Positions 7,805 to 19,200 of a stretch of 64,000 nucleotides of DNA are shown here, in pieces. The position numbers and the translations under genes were made by a program. The first letter of the stretch is position 1. Each line of letters begins with the position of its first letter. Below the pieces are notes generated by a model. The model was given only the letters and a program-made list of their open reading frames with translations. It did no database searches and had not been told where the DNA came from. Source of the DNA: Mesorhizobium sp. M1D.F.Ca.ET.043.01.1.1 (lineage in GTDB: Bacteria; Pseudomonadota; Alphaproteobacteria; Rhizobiales; Rhizobiaceae); contig NZ_CP034444.1 of NCBI RefSeq assembly GCF_003952385.1, positions 2,356,001 through 2,420,000 of the forward strand, given 5' to 3'.

Positions 7805-9937
7805 GTGAATCAGCAGCCCAACATCGTATCGCCCAAGGAGGCTTTCAAAGCCTGCTTCTCGGCGATTGCGGCCTATCTCGGCCGGCCGAGCGCGGAGACC
7901 GTGCTGTTTGCCGGGGTACCGATTTCGGACACGCGCATCGAGCCGGATGACATCAGGCACCTGGCCGAACGCATCGGCCTGGAGGTCCAGGCGTTCAGCC
8001 ATCGCGATTTCGTGCGTGGCCGCGTCGATCTTCCGGCCATCGTCTTCCGCGCCAGCCAGTTGCCGGTTGCGCTGCTCGCCGAGACCGAGACCGGGCAATA
8101 TCTGACGGCGCCGCAGGAGAACGGCCGCACCACGATCGGCAAATCGGAGCTCGCCGAGAGCTATATCAGCGGCGGCGCCTCGTTCTCGATCACCTATGCC
8201 AACACCGCCGAGGAGATGACGGTCGGCACGGCGCCGAGGATCGAAAGACGGCACTGGCTGACAGGAACGATGGGGGCGTTCTGGCGCACCTATTCGAAGG
8301 TCGTGCTGTCGGCCGTCTTCATCAACCTCCTGGCGATCGCCTCGCCGATCTTCACCATGAACGTCTACGACCGCATCCTGCCGAACAAGGCGATGTCGAC
8401 GCTCTGGGTGCTGGCGCTCGGGATCGGCGCGGCCATCCTGTTCGACCTGTTGCTGAAAACCGCCCGCGCCTCGCTCATCGACTATGCCGGGCGAAAGGCG
8501 GATCTCAGGATTTCCTATCTGCTGTTCGAGAAAGTGCTCAACTCGTCGCTTTCGGCGCGGCCGGGTTCGACCGGCGAATACGCGAACCGCATCACCCAGT
8601 ACGAGTTCGTGCGCGAGTTCTTCACCTCGAACACCATCAGCGTCTTCATCGACACGGTTTTCGTCTTCGTCTTCCTGGCTGTCATCTACGCCATCGGCGG
8701 CTGGCTGGTGATCATACCTGCCCTGGCCTTCGCGATCGCCGTCATTGTCGGACTGATGACGCAGCGGCGCATCGGCAGGCGGGTCGCCGCGTCGATGAAC
8801 GAATCCGCCCAGCGTCAGGCGCTGCTGGTCGAATCCATTTCCACGCTGGAGACGATCAAGTCGCTGCGCGCCGAGGCCTATCTGCTGCGCAAATGGGGCG
8901 AGCACTCGAAGAACGCCGCCAACACGTCCGAGAAGATCAAGGAGCTTTCGGCGGCCGCCGGCAACATCACCGGCGCCATCCAGCAATTGGTGACCGTCGC
9001 CCTGGTGGTTGCGGGCGCCTACGCCTTTTCGGAAGGCCAGGTGTCGACAGGCGCAATCATCGGCACCGTCATGCTGGCGGGCCGTGCGGTCGCGCCGCTC
9101 GGCCAGATCGCCATCACGCTCTCGCGCTTCCGGCAGGCCATGCTGTCGCTCAGGATCGTCAACACGATCATGTCGCAGCCGGAGGACCGGCCCGACACGG
9201 TCGGCTTCGTCAACCGGCCCATCCGCAGCGGCGCGATGCTCTTCAAGAATGTCGGCTTTGCCTATCCCGGCACTGAGAACGAGGTTTTGCACGGGCTCAA
9301 CATCGCAGTCCGGCCCGGCGAGCGCGTCGGCATCATCGGCCGCATCGGCTCCGGCAAGACCACGATGGGCCGCCTGATCGGCCGGCTCTTCCTGCCGACT
9401 TCCGGAGAGCTGCTCATCGACGGCATCGACATCCGCCAATACCACCCTTCGGAAGTCCGCGCCGCGGTCGGCATCGTCGCGCAGGCCGGCGACCTGTTTT
9501 CGGGCACCGTCAAGGAAAACCTGCTGATGGCCGCTCCGGAAGCGACCGACGAGGAGATCATCGATGCCGCGAAGGCTGCCGGCGTCGACGACTTCGTCTC
9601 GCGGCATCCGCGCGGCTACGACATGAATGTCGGCGAACGGGGCACCAATCTGTCGGGGGGCCAAAGGCAGGCGGTGGCGATCGCGCGGCTGCTTTTGACC
9701 AAGCCGAAAATCGTCTTCCTGGACGAGCCGTCGGGTTCGATGGATCTCGCCTCGGAACGGCAGTTGATCAAGCAGCTTAGAGTGGCGTTCGACCGCAACA
9801 CGACGCTGATCGTGTCGACCCATCGCTACAGCATGCTGGAGCTGGTCGACCGCCTCATCGTCATCGAGCAGGGCCGCGTGGTCGCGGACGGAGCAAAGGA
9901 ACAAGTCATACAGGCATTGCAAAAGGCGAATGCCTGA
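7805..9937 (+). CDS. Type I secretion ABC transporter, permease/ATPase (LapB/HlyB-like)
   Basis: A 710-residue inner-membrane exporter starting at GTG 7805. Residues 1-130 resemble a C39-peptidase-like domain lacking an obvious catalytic Cys, as in LapB/HlyB exporters that only bind the substrate. About six membrane segments follow (residues 160-440). The nucleotide-binding domain has Walker A GRIGSGKTT (about 512-520), signature LSGGQRQ (about 616-622) and Walker B IVFLDEPSGSMD (about 635-646). By family it exports RTX proteins with an uncleaved C-terminal signal. The HlyD-like gene begins 17 bases downstream. Confidence 0.92.
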   Translation: MNQQPNIVSPKEAFKACFSAIAAYLGRPSAETVLFAGVPISDTRIEPDDIRHLAERIGLEVQAFSHRDFVRGRVDLPAIVFRASQLPVALLAETETGQYLTAPQENGRTTIGKSELAESYISGGASFSITYANTAEEMTVGTAPRIERRHWLTGTMGAFWRTYSKVVLSAVFINLLAIASPIFTMNVYDRILPNKAMSTLWVLALGIGAAILFDLLLKTARASLIDYAGRKADLRISYLLFEKVLNSSLSARPGSTGEYANRITQYEFVREFFTSNTISVFIDTVFVFVFLAVIYAIGGWLVIIPALAFAIAVIVGLMTQRRIGRRVAASMNESAQRQALLVESISTLETIKSLRAEAYLLRKWGEHSKNAANTSEKIKELSAAAGNITGAIQQLVTVALVVAGAYAFSEGQVSTGAIIGTVMLAGRAVAPLGQIAITLSRFRQAMLSLRIVNTIMSQPEDRPDTVGFVNRPIRSGAMLFKNVGFAYPGTENEVLHGLNIAVRPGERVGIIGRIGSGKTTMGRLIGRLFLPTSGELLIDGIDIRQYHPSEVRAAVGIVAQAGDLFSGTVKENLLMAAPEATDEEIIDAAKAAGVDDFVSRHPRGYDMNVGERGTNLSGGQRQAVAIARLLLTKPKIVFLDEPSGSMDLASERQLIKQLRVAFDRNTTLIVSTHRYSMLELVDRLIVIEQGRVVADGAKEQVIQALQKANA

Positions 9938-9954
9938 CCGGGGTACGTTGGGGA

Positions 9955-11244
9955 ATGTTTGCAAGAGAAGACCGGCCGCCGCTTTTCGCATCGGCGTCCG
10001 TGTACATCATAGGGGCGCTGTTCGTGGCCTTCACCGCCTGGGCATCCTTTGCCGAGGTCGATGAGATCGCGCGCGGCGACGGCAAGGTCATTCCCGCTTC
10101 CAAGACCCAGATCATCCAGGCGAGCGAAGCCGGCGTCGTCCAGGAAATCGCGGTCAAGATCGGCCAAACGGTCAAGAAGAACGACCTGATCATCCGCCTC
10201 GACAACACGGGCAACACTTCGAGCCTGGGCGAGGAACAGGCCAAGGCGCGGGCGCTGCAGGCGCGCATCGCGAGGCTTAAATATGAGCAGAGCGGCACCC
10301 TCGAGGGCGCGTTCCCCTGTCCGCCAGACATCCAGAAGATCGCGCCGGAAATCTGCGACAACGAACAGAAGCTGCTCGTTGCCCGCCGCGACAACTTCCA
10401 AGTGAAGCTGTCGGTGCTGAAGTCGCGTCTCGATCAGCGCGAGAAGGAGTTGGACGAAGCGACCGCCAATTCCGACCGCCTGTCCAAGAGCCTCGCCGTC
10501 AGCGACCAGGAAACGGCTCTCGTCGAATCGATGGTCAAGAAAGGCTTGATGGCCAAGACCGAGCAGATCCGTGTCGAACGGGAGCAGACCGATCTCCGTG
10601 GACAGCTCAACCTTGCCGGAGAGACCATCAAGAAGAGCAAGGCGGCCATCACCGAGGCGCAGCTTCAAGTCGACGAGCTCGGCCTGCAATTGCAGCAGGA
10701 AGCGTTGAGCGACTTGACGCAGGCGCTGGCGGACCTCTCGGTGGTGGACGAAACCATCCGCGGCGCCACCGACAAGGTGGCGCGGACCGATATCCGCTCT
10801 CCCGTCGACGGCATCGTCAACACGCTCGACGTCAACACGCTCGGCGCCTTCGTGCAGCCGGGCGCGGTCGTGGCCGGTATCGTGCCGACCTCGGAGACGC
10901 TGCTGGTCGAGGCGCGAGTCTCGCCGCGCGATGTCGCCTTCATCCAGCCGGACCAGGATGCGCTGATCAAGGTCACGGCCTATGATTTTTCGATCTTCGG
11001 CGGTATCGAGGGAAAGGTCTCGAACATCACCGCCGACAGCCTGGTCGACCAGAAGACGGGCGAACCCTATTACCAGGTGCGCGTCGCGACCGAGAAATCC
11101 ACGCTGCAAAGGAACGGCAAGACCTACTCGATCATCCCCGGCATGATCTGCTCGGTCGATATCAAGACCGGGCGCAAGACGATCCTCAACTATCTGTTGA
11201 AGCCCATCAACAAGGCGCGTCAGGAGGCAATGAGTGAGCGATAG
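9955..11244 (+). CDS. HlyD-family periplasmic adaptor of a type I secretion system
   Basis: A 429-residue membrane-fusion protein. One N-terminal membrane segment (about residues 15-37) is followed by a barrel strand region (ARGDGKVIPASKTQIIQASEAGVVQEI). A long alpha-hairpin coiled coil spans about residues 85-265, and the second half of the lipoyl/barrel region follows (VARTDIRSPVDGIVNTL). By family it bridges the ABC transporter and the TolC duct, corresponding to LapC. The start codon at 9955 has no strong ribosome site, consistent with coupling to the ABC gene. The last 11 bases overlap the downstream ribbon-helix-helix gene. Confidence 0.92.
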   Translation: MFAREDRPPLFASASVYIIGALFVAFTAWASFAEVDEIARGDGKVIPASKTQIIQASEAGVVQEIAVKIGQTVKKNDLIIRLDNTGNTSSLGEEQAKARALQARIARLKYEQSGTLEGAFPCPPDIQKIAPEICDNEQKLLVARRDNFQVKLSVLKSRLDQREKELDEATANSDRLSKSLAVSDQETALVESMVKKGLMAKTEQIRVEREQTDLRGQLNLAGETIKKSKAAITEAQLQVDELGLQLQQEALSDLTQALADLSVVDETIRGATDKVARTDIRSPVDGIVNTLDVNTLGAFVQPGAVVAGIVPTSETLLVEARVSPRDVAFIQPDQDALIKVTAYDFSIFGGIEGKVSNITADSLVDQKTGEPYYQVRVATEKSTLQRNGKTYSIIPGMICSVDIKTGRKTILNYLLKPINKARQEAMSER

Positions 11245-11875
11245 CGCCGCACGCCCCGACATTCCGCGCGATCGGCTGCTGCCGTCGCTCGCGGCCGAGG
11301 ATTTCGGCCCGGAGTTCCGCGTCGTGGCGCGAGGCGGCGTGCGCCGCGGCATCCGGCTGGAGCGCGCCTTCTGGGCATCGCTGAAGCAGATGGCCGAGAG
11401 CCGCAAATGCACGATCGGCATGCTGGTCGAGGAGATCGCCGAAAGCCATCCCGGCCAGGGCAATCTCACCTCGGCGATCCGGGTCGCGTGCATGCGGGGG
11501 CTGGCCGAGGAAAGCATGGAGCTGCGCAAGCTCGCCTCGATCCGCACGATCAACGCGATCCTGGTCGCCTGCCCCTCGCCCGCCTTCGCGCTGTCGTCGT
11601 CGAAGAAGATCCTGACCTTCAACACGTCCTTTCAGCAATTGGTCAGGCGCCAGCTGCCGAACGCGCCGGGCGACGACGGCAGGCAGGACCTCAAGCTGGC
11701 GCTGGACCTGAATGTCACCGACGTCTTCGCCCGGCTCGACGCCAATGGCGAGACGCCCGTCACCACCGGCTTCGTCATCGGCGCCGGCGAGCGACGCTAC
11801 CGGGGCCAGCTGAGCGCCGTGCGCGCGCCGGTCACCGAGCCGGAACTCCTGATGGCGTTCGTCTTCAACGGCTAA
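11234..11875 (+). CDS. Ribbon-helix-helix domain protein, coupled to the secretion operon
   Basis: A 213-residue cytoplasmic protein. Residues about 36-85 (GVRRGIRLERAFWASLKQMA, then CTIGMLVEEIAES) look like an RHH_4-type ribbon-helix-helix DNA-binding fold. The C-terminal half (about residues 105-213) looks like a small sensory domain; its function is not evident. It overlaps the HlyD-like gene by 11 bases, so it is produced with the exporter. That context suggests a regulator of exporter or adhesin expression, but this is inference. Confidence 0.6.
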   Translation: MSDSAARPDIPRDRLLPSLAAEDFGPEFRVVARGGVRRGIRLERAFWASLKQMAESRKCTIGMLVEEIAESHPGQGNLTSAIRVACMRGLAEESMELRKLASIRTINAILVACPSPAFALSSSKKILTFNTSFQQLVRRQLPNAPGDDGRQDLKLALDLNVTDVFARLDANGETPVTTGFVIGAGERRYRGQLSAVRAPVTEPELLMAFVFNG

Positions 11876-11876
11876 A

Positions 11877-11937
11877 GCAATTCCAGGAAAAGTGCGCAGC
11901 GGTTTTCCGTCCGGAATGCGCAAAAACAAAGACTCAG
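11877..11937. repeat. Mosaic palindromic element, family A (single hairpin)
   Basis: One copy of the hairpin whose arms are GCAATTCC-AGGAAAAG and CTTTTCC-type/GGAATTGC, here slightly decayed at the distal arm (GGAATGCGC). It separates two convergent genes and may act as a bidirectional terminator. Other copies are at 21850-22060, 26690-26793, 38752-38833 and 41522-41590. Confidence 0.75.
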
Positions 11938-11946
11938 ACGGGCGAT

Positions 11947-12927
11947 CTATCTCCTACCCGAACCAGATGTTGCGGCCGTCACCGCCGTGTCCGGCGAAGA
12001 GCCTTCGCCGGGCGCCACCGTCGCGAAACCGCCGGCGGTGTCCGCGATCTGGGAACCGGATTTCGAGCCGTGGATCCAGGCGCGATCGGTGCTGAAGGAA
12101 TAGAGCGGGACATAATCGGGAAGGTCGCTGTCCATCGCCACATTGTTGCTGAGGCTGTCGAGGATGAAGGCGCCGCTGCCGGTGCTGACGGACAAGACAG
12201 CGTGGAAGAACTTCCGGCGGCGATCCTGCAGCACGACGAGCGACATGCTCTGCGCCGGGATGCCGGCGCGCAGCAGCGCCGCCATCTTCAATATGGCGAA
12301 GTCCTCGCAGTCGCCCGCGCGATGCTCGAGGATCTCCGAGGGCTTGGCCCAGTAGTCGAGCCTGCCATAGACGGCGCTGTCCTTGCGATAGGCGATCAGG
12401 CGGTTGATGCTGCTGTTGACGAAAGCCAGCTTGTCGCGAAAACCCTTGTCGGCCGCAATGCCGACGATCTCGCCAAAGGCGGCGTTCTCGCGGTCGCAGG
12501 GACTTCCGGCGGTGCAGCCGACGATCGCCTTGTAGACCGGCGCCCAGCGCGTCGCGACCGGGAAGTTGCGCATCGACAGCGCCACCGACCCGAACACGCC
12601 CGGGATGATCGCCCCAGTCTGGATCGGGTCAACCTGGATCGGGTCGATGCCAGCCCCTCCGCTCGATGGACCTGCCGCCTGGCGGACTTCGAAGGGCCCA
12701 TAGGCGCCGGCGACACCGCCGATCCGGTGGGCGGCAACAGGTTGCCAGGGCTGCAATCTGGCCAGCGAAACACCGCCGAGATCGGCCGGCGCAGGTATCG
12801 TTCGAGAGGCGGAAATTTCGACGGAAACCGCGCTGGCGGATGACACATTCGGCAGACCGGCGAGGCCGATTGCCAGCAGCAGAACCTTGATCCCCGACGG
12901 TGCCAGGACAGCTTTTTGTATTTTCAT
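11947..12927 (-). CDS. lapG: LapG-like periplasmic transglutaminase-like cysteine protease
   Basis: A 326-residue secreted protein of the bacterial transglutaminase-like cysteine proteinase family. A signal peptide (about residues 1-32) is followed by the catalytic domain with a visible triad: Cys207 in HRAGDCEDFA, His242 in KFFHAVLSV and Asp257 in FILDSLSNN. LapG releases LapA-type adhesins by cutting near an Ala-Ala motif when c-di-GMP is low. Start chosen at ATG 12927, which has AGGTGGG just upstream, over the GTG at 12936. It is divergent from the giant adhesin and next to its exporter, so that adhesin is its probable substrate. No LapD gene is visible in the window. Confidence 0.85.
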   Translation of the reverse strand: MKIQKAVLAPSGIKVLLLAIGLAGLPNVSSASAVSVEISASRTIPAPADLGGVSLARLQPWQPVAAHRIGGVAGAYGPFEVRQAAGPSSGGAGIDPIQVDPIQTGAIIPGVFGSVALSMRNFPVATRWAPVYKAIVGCTAGSPCDRENAAFGEIVGIAADKGFRDKLAFVNSSINRLIAYRKDSAVYGRLDYWAKPSEILEHRAGDCEDFAILKMAALLRAGIPAQSMSLVVLQDRRRKFFHAVLSVSTGSGAFILDSLSNNVAMDSDLPDYVPLYSFSTDRAWIHGSKSGSQIADTAGGFATVAPGEGSSPDTAVTAATSGSGRR

Positions 12928-13251
12928 CGCGCCCACCTTTGACTGTGGACGCTACCAATCTTGTCTCAAATTATCGGAAAGGAAGGTGGAAAATGTTTCG
13001 CGAATCAATCTATTCTGTTTTACGTCAAATTTTATTCAAATTTATACTTTGATTTGCCGAACCGACGTCACGCTTCCCGATCGGCCCCGGGGCGCTTCGG
13101 CGAATACATAACTGGGTATATCATGATGATTTACCAAGTGTAAAAAATGCAAATCAATGCATATTCAAGTATATGAAAAAGATTGAAGGTGTGTTGCAAA
13201 GTTCGCGGCCGGCATGTCTCTTTCCGGGAAATGCCGAAGGGGGCTTGAGCT
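12928..13251. promoter_or_regulatory. AT-rich divergent promoter region, lapG-like / adhesin
   Basis: About 320 bases between divergent genes. Positions 12955-13060 and 13105-13195 are clearly more AT-rich than the surroundings, with A/T runs such as TTTTATTCAAATTTATA near 13030. This fits promoters and regulator sites for both genes. The adhesin has a good ribosome site (GAAGGGGGC) before ATG 13252. No named operator could be recognised. Confidence 0.5.
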
Positions 13252-16200
13252 ATGACGACCAGTATCGAATTCGACACCGTTTCCAATTCCTGGGACGAAA
13301 ACGCGACTGCCGGCGAACATCCGATTTCGGGTGTGCAAGTCGCCCAGGCCACCGGCGGCCAGGCGGCACCGGCAGGCGAGCCTGTGCCGGTCGATGTGGG
13401 AAGCGGCGCGCCGGCGCAGGGCGCGGCCAACGCACAGAACGCGCAAGGGGCAGACAAGCCGGCGGCCGACGCCAATGCTCCTGCATCCAACGCTGCTGCC
13501 GGAAACGCTCCGGCGGCGAACGCGGCGGCTTCGAATGTTCCACATGAATATCACGCCGATGCCGGCAATGTCGTGAAGCTTCCGGCCAATGTCTCGATCG
13601 ACAACATCAAGGTCGACGGGCACAACCTGGTGCTGGTGCAGCCCGACGGTTCCGAGATCGTCATCAAGGACGGCGCGCTGAACGTTCCGACCTTCATCAT
13701 CGGCGACGTCGAGGTGCCGCGCGTTGCCCTGATCGCCGCGCTCGAATCCAGCCATGTCGATGTCGCCTTCGGCGCCGACGGCTCGATCTCGGCCGGCGGA
13801 AACGGCTCGCCCAGCAGCGCCGGCGGAAACTTCTCGGTTCCCCCGGGCGGAATCGGCGACGGCTTCGGCCTGACGGCGCTTTTGCCGCCGACGGCATTGC
13901 AGTTCGGGCTCCTCGATCGGCGCGAGCTCTTTCCCTCCATCGCCCCCGACAAGGGCGTTTCCGTTGTGGCCGTGTCGCTGCTCAGCCCGGACGAGGCGGC
14001 CAGCGAGACCGGCTTGAACGGCGGGCCGCAGCAGTCGCCGGGCAGCGACGCGCCGAGCAACGCGGAAACGTCAAGCATAGGAACGATCACCATCGACGCG
14101 CCGGACGGCATCGGATCGATCGTCATCAACGGCGTCACCGTCACCGGCGCCGGCCAGCAGATCCCGGGCCAGTTCGGCTACCTGACCATCGTCTCCCTCG
14201 ACCCGAACACGGGCGCTATCGAATACAATTATACGGTGACCGAGTCGGTCACCCATCCCGAACATACGAACGGATACGATCCGAACGATACGGTTCCGGA
14301 TCATTTCAGCATCACCGTCACGGATACCGACGGTGACACCGCCAGCACCACATTTGCCGTCGCTATCATCGACGACGTGCCGACGGCGATCGCCGACACC
14401 GACAGCCTGGCCGCCGGCCAGGTCGGTCCGGCAACGGGCAATGTGCTGGTCGGCGGCACCGATGCGGGCGATACCAACACGACGGACGGCGTCGCCGATA
14501 CCCAAGGCGCCGATGGCGCGACGGTGGTTGGCGTCGCCAAGGGCACCACCAATGCCGATCTGGATGACGCGAGCACGCTCGATGTGCAGGTTCAGGGCGC
14601 CTACGGCAAGCTGACGCTGCATTCCGACGGCAGCTACACCTATGTGCGCGACGCCAACACGCCCGGCGGCGTCAACGACGTCTTCACCTATACGATCAAG
14701 GACGGCGACGGCGACACCTCGCACGCCACGCTGACGATCTCGATCGGCAACTCGACGCCCGAGATCAGCGACCTGACGCCGGAGGCCAACGGCGGCGACG
14801 TCATCGTCAACGAGGACGACCTCTTGGCAAGCCGCGGACCCGGCGAGTCGGACGGCTCCGACGCGTCGAAGGAAAGCACCACCCAGGGCGGCACCTTCAC
14901 CATCCACTCGCCCGACGGCGTCGCCTCGCTGAACATCGGTGGACACGACTTCATCACCGATGGCGTGTTCACCGCCGGTTCCTTCACGACCGCTCTCGGC
15001 AACACGCTGACAGTGACGGCCTACAATGCCGCCACCGGTGAGGTCACCTACACCTACACGCTCGTCGACAATGAAGCGCACGACCCGATTCAGGGCACCA
15101 ACAGCCTGTTCGAGAGTTTCGACGTCACGTTGACCGACCTGGACGGCCAGAGCGCCAACAGCACGCTCTCCGTCAATATCGTCGACGACGTGCCGACGGC
15201 TTCGACCGAGGCCCCGCAGAATGTCGCCGAGGGCGCGACGATCACCGGCACGCTGGACTTCGTCGCCGGCGCCGACGGCGCCACGGTGACGCATATCAAC
15301 GGCACGCCGCTGGTCTTCGGCCAGGACGGCTACTCGCAGTCGATCGACATCGGCGACGGCTCGATCAAGGTCAAGGCCGACGGCAGCTACTCGTTTACCG
15401 CCGACAATCCGGTGATCGGCACCGGCGCTGCTTCGGCGACCTATACGGTGACCGACAGCGACGGCGACACGTCAACGGCCGGCATGAGCTTCGTCGTGAC
15501 GGACGCCAACCATCCGACCACCGGTACGGCGGCGGCAGCCGTCGACGACGACGGCCTTGCCGGCGGCAACCCTGCGAGCACGACGGGCGACATTAACGCC
15601 AACATCGGCGACGCGGACGGTCCGGCCAGCAGCGAGGCGAGCTTCTCGGGCACGCTCGGCGGCAGCGTCGGCGGCGACGGCGCCGGCGCCAACGGCTTCT
15701 CGTTCGCCGGATTGAACGGTACGACCGGCACGGTCGGCGTGGAAAACGTGTCCTACAGTTGGGATGCCGGCACCAACACGCTGACGGCGACCACCACCAG
15801 CGGAGACCGCATCGGCACCGCCCTGTTCACCGTCCATGTGACAGATCCGGCAACCGGCACCTACACCGTGACGCTGCTCGATAACGTGCTGCATGCCGGT
15901 GGGCCGAACGACGAGAATGCGATCGATCCGACAACCAGCCTGACCTACACCATCACTGATGCCGACAATTCATCCACGACCGGCACGCTGACCGTCACCT
16001 TCGACGACGACGCGCCGACCGCTTCGACCGAAGCGCCGCAGAACGTCGCCGAAGGCGGGACGATCACCGGCACGCTGGACTTCGTTGCCGGCGCCGACGG
16101 CGCCACGGTGACGCATATCAACGGCACGCTGCTGGTCTTCGGCCAGGACGGCTACTCGCAGTCGATCGACATCGGGGACGGCTCGATCAAGGTCAAGGCC

Positions 16201-19200
16201 GACGGCAGCTACTCGTTTACAGCCGACAGCTCGGTTGCCGGCACGGGTGCCGCATCGGCAACCTACACGGTGACGGACGGCGACGGCGACACGGCGACGG
16301 CCGGCATCAGTTTCGTGGTGACGGACGCCAATACCCCGACGAGCGGCTCGGCCACGGCCACGGTCGACGACGACGGGCTTGCCGGCGGCAATCCCGCGAG
16401 CACGACGGGCGACATCAACGCCAATGTCGGCGACGCGGATGGTCCGGCCAGCAGCGAGTCAAGCTTCTCGGGCACGCTTGGCGGCAGCGTCGGCGGCGAC
16501 GGCGCGGGCGCCAACGGCTTCTCCTTCGCCACCCTTAACGGCACCTCCGGCACGGTTGGCCAGGAGAATGTGACCTATAGCTGGGATGCCGGGACCAACA
16601 CACTGACCGCGACCACCACCAGCGGAGACCGCATCGGCACCGCCCTGTTCACCGTCCATGTGACGGATCCGGCAACCGGCGCCTACACCGTGACGCTGCT
16701 CGACAACGTGCTGCAGGCGCAAGGTCCGAACGACGAGAACAATGCGACGGTCAATCTGGGTTATGTCATTACCGACGCCGACGGCTCGACGGCACCGGGC
16801 ACACTGACCATCACCTTCAACGACGATGCGCCGACGGCTTCGGTCGGCACTGTCAACGACGCTGCCATCACGCTGGTGACACAGGACGCCCAGACCATCG
16901 GGCCGGCCTCCGACACGGCGAGCGCCAGCTTCGCGGCCGCCTTCCTGGCGGCGGTGACGCCGAGCTATGGCGCCGACGGCGCCGGCTCGACGGTGATCAG
17001 CAACTACACGCTCAACGTCACCAACTCGGTCTCGGGCCTGACCAGCCAGGGTGAGGCGATCACTTTGGTCAAGGTCGGCAACGACATCATCGGCCAGACC
17101 GCCTCGCATGGCGACATCTTCAAGATCTCGGTCGATGCCGCCGGCACGGTGACGCTGACGCAGTATCAGCAGATCGATCATCTGCCGGAGAGCCTCGACA
17201 CCACCAACAACAACGCCCACATCGACCTTGGCAATGGCCTGGTGACGCTGTCGGCGACGGCGACGGTGACCGACGGCGACCATGACCAGGCGACCTCGAC
17301 GGTCAGCACCGACCTCGGCGGCAACATCGGCTTCGACGACGACATCCCGTCGCTGACGGTCGGCACGGTCGCGGATGCGGCCATCACGCTGGTGACACAG
17401 GACGCCCAGACCATCGGGCCGGCCTCCGACACGGCGAGCGCCAGCTTCGCGGCCGCCTTCCTAGCGGCGGTGACGCCGAGCTATGGCGCCGACGGCGCCG
17501 GCTCGACGGTGATCAGCAACTACACGCTCAACGTCACCAACTCAGCCTCGGGCCTGACCAGCCAGGGTGAGGCGATCACTTTGGTCAAGGTCGGCAACGA
17601 CATCATCGGCCAGACCGCCTCGCATGGCGACATCTTCAAGATCTCGGTCGATGCCGCCGGCACGGTGACGCTGACGCAGTATCAGCAGATCGATCATCTG
17701 CCGGAGAGCCTCGACACCACCAACAACAACGCCCACATCGACCTTGGCAATGGCCTGGTGACGCTGTCGGCGACGGCGACGGTGACCGACGGCGACCATG
17801 ACCAGGCGACCTCGACGGTCAGCACCGACCTCGGCGGCAACATCGGCTTCGACGACGACATCCCGTCGCTGACGGTCGGCACGGTCGCGGATGCGGCCAT
17901 CACGCTGGTGACACAGGACGCCCAGACCATCGGGCCGGCCTCCGACACGGCGAGCGCCAGCTTCGCGGCCGCCTTCCTGGCGGCGGTGACGCCGAGCTAT
18001 GGCGCCGACGGCGCCGGCTCGACGGTGATCAGCAACTACACGCTCAACGTCACCAACTCGGTCTCGGGCCTGACCAGCCAGGGTGAGGCGATCACTTTGG
18101 TCAAGGTCGGCAACGACATCATCGGCCAGACCGCCTCGCATGGCGACATCTTCAAGATCTCGGTCGATGCCGCCGGCACGGTGACGCTGACGCAGTATCA
18201 GCAGATCGATCATCTGCCGGAGAGCCTCGACACCACCAACAACAACGCCCACATCGACCTTGGCAATGGCCTGGTGACGCTGTCGGCGACGGCGACGGTG
18301 ACCGACGGCGACCATGACCAGGCGACCTCGACGGTCAGCACCGACCTCGGCGGCAACATCGGCTTCGACGACGACATCCCGTCGCTGACGGTCGGCACGG
18401 TCGCGGATGCGGCCATCACGCTGGTGACACAGGACGCCCAGACCATCGGGCCGGCCTCCGACACGGCGAGCGCCAGCTTCGCGGCCGCCTTCCTGGCGGC
18501 GGTGACGCCGAGCTATGGCGCCGACGGCGCCGGCTCGACGGTGATCAGCAACTACACGCTCAACGTCACCAACTCAGCCTCGGGCCTGACCAGCCAGGGT
18601 GAGGCGATCACTTTGGTCAAGGTCGGCAACGACATCATCGGCCAGACCGCCTCGCATGGCGACATCTTCAAGATCTCGGTCGATGCCGCCGGCACGGTGA
18701 CGCTGACGCAGTATCAGCAGATCGATCATCTGCCGGAGAGCCTCGACACCACCAACAACAACGCCCACATCGACCTTGGCAATGGCCTGGTGACGCTGTC
18801 GGCGACGGCGACGGTGACCGACGGCGACCATGACCAGGCGACCTCGACGGTCAGCACCGACCTCGGCGGCAACATCGGCTTCGACGACGACATCCCGTCG
18901 CTGACGGTCGGCACGGTCGCGGATGCGGCCATCACGCTGGTGACACAGGACGCCCAGACCATCGGGCCGGCCTCCGACACGGCGAGCGCCAGCTTCGCGG
19001 CCGCCTTCCTGGCGGCGGTGACGCCGAGCTATGGCGCCGACGGCGCCGGCTCGACGGTGATCAGCAACTACACGCTCAACGTCACCAACTCAGCCTCGGG
19101 CCTGACCAGCCAGGGTGAGGCGATCACTTTGGTCAAGGTCGGCAACGACATCATCGGCCAGACCGCCTCGCATGGCGACATCTTCAAGATCTCGGTCGAT

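Noticed and set aside
7004..9991. A 995-codon open frame on the minus strand opposite the secretion genes
   Set aside because: It is a shadow of the ABC/TolC genes in GC-rich DNA: the composition is Arg/Asp/Gly-rich with no domain, while the plus strand carries clear Walker motifs.
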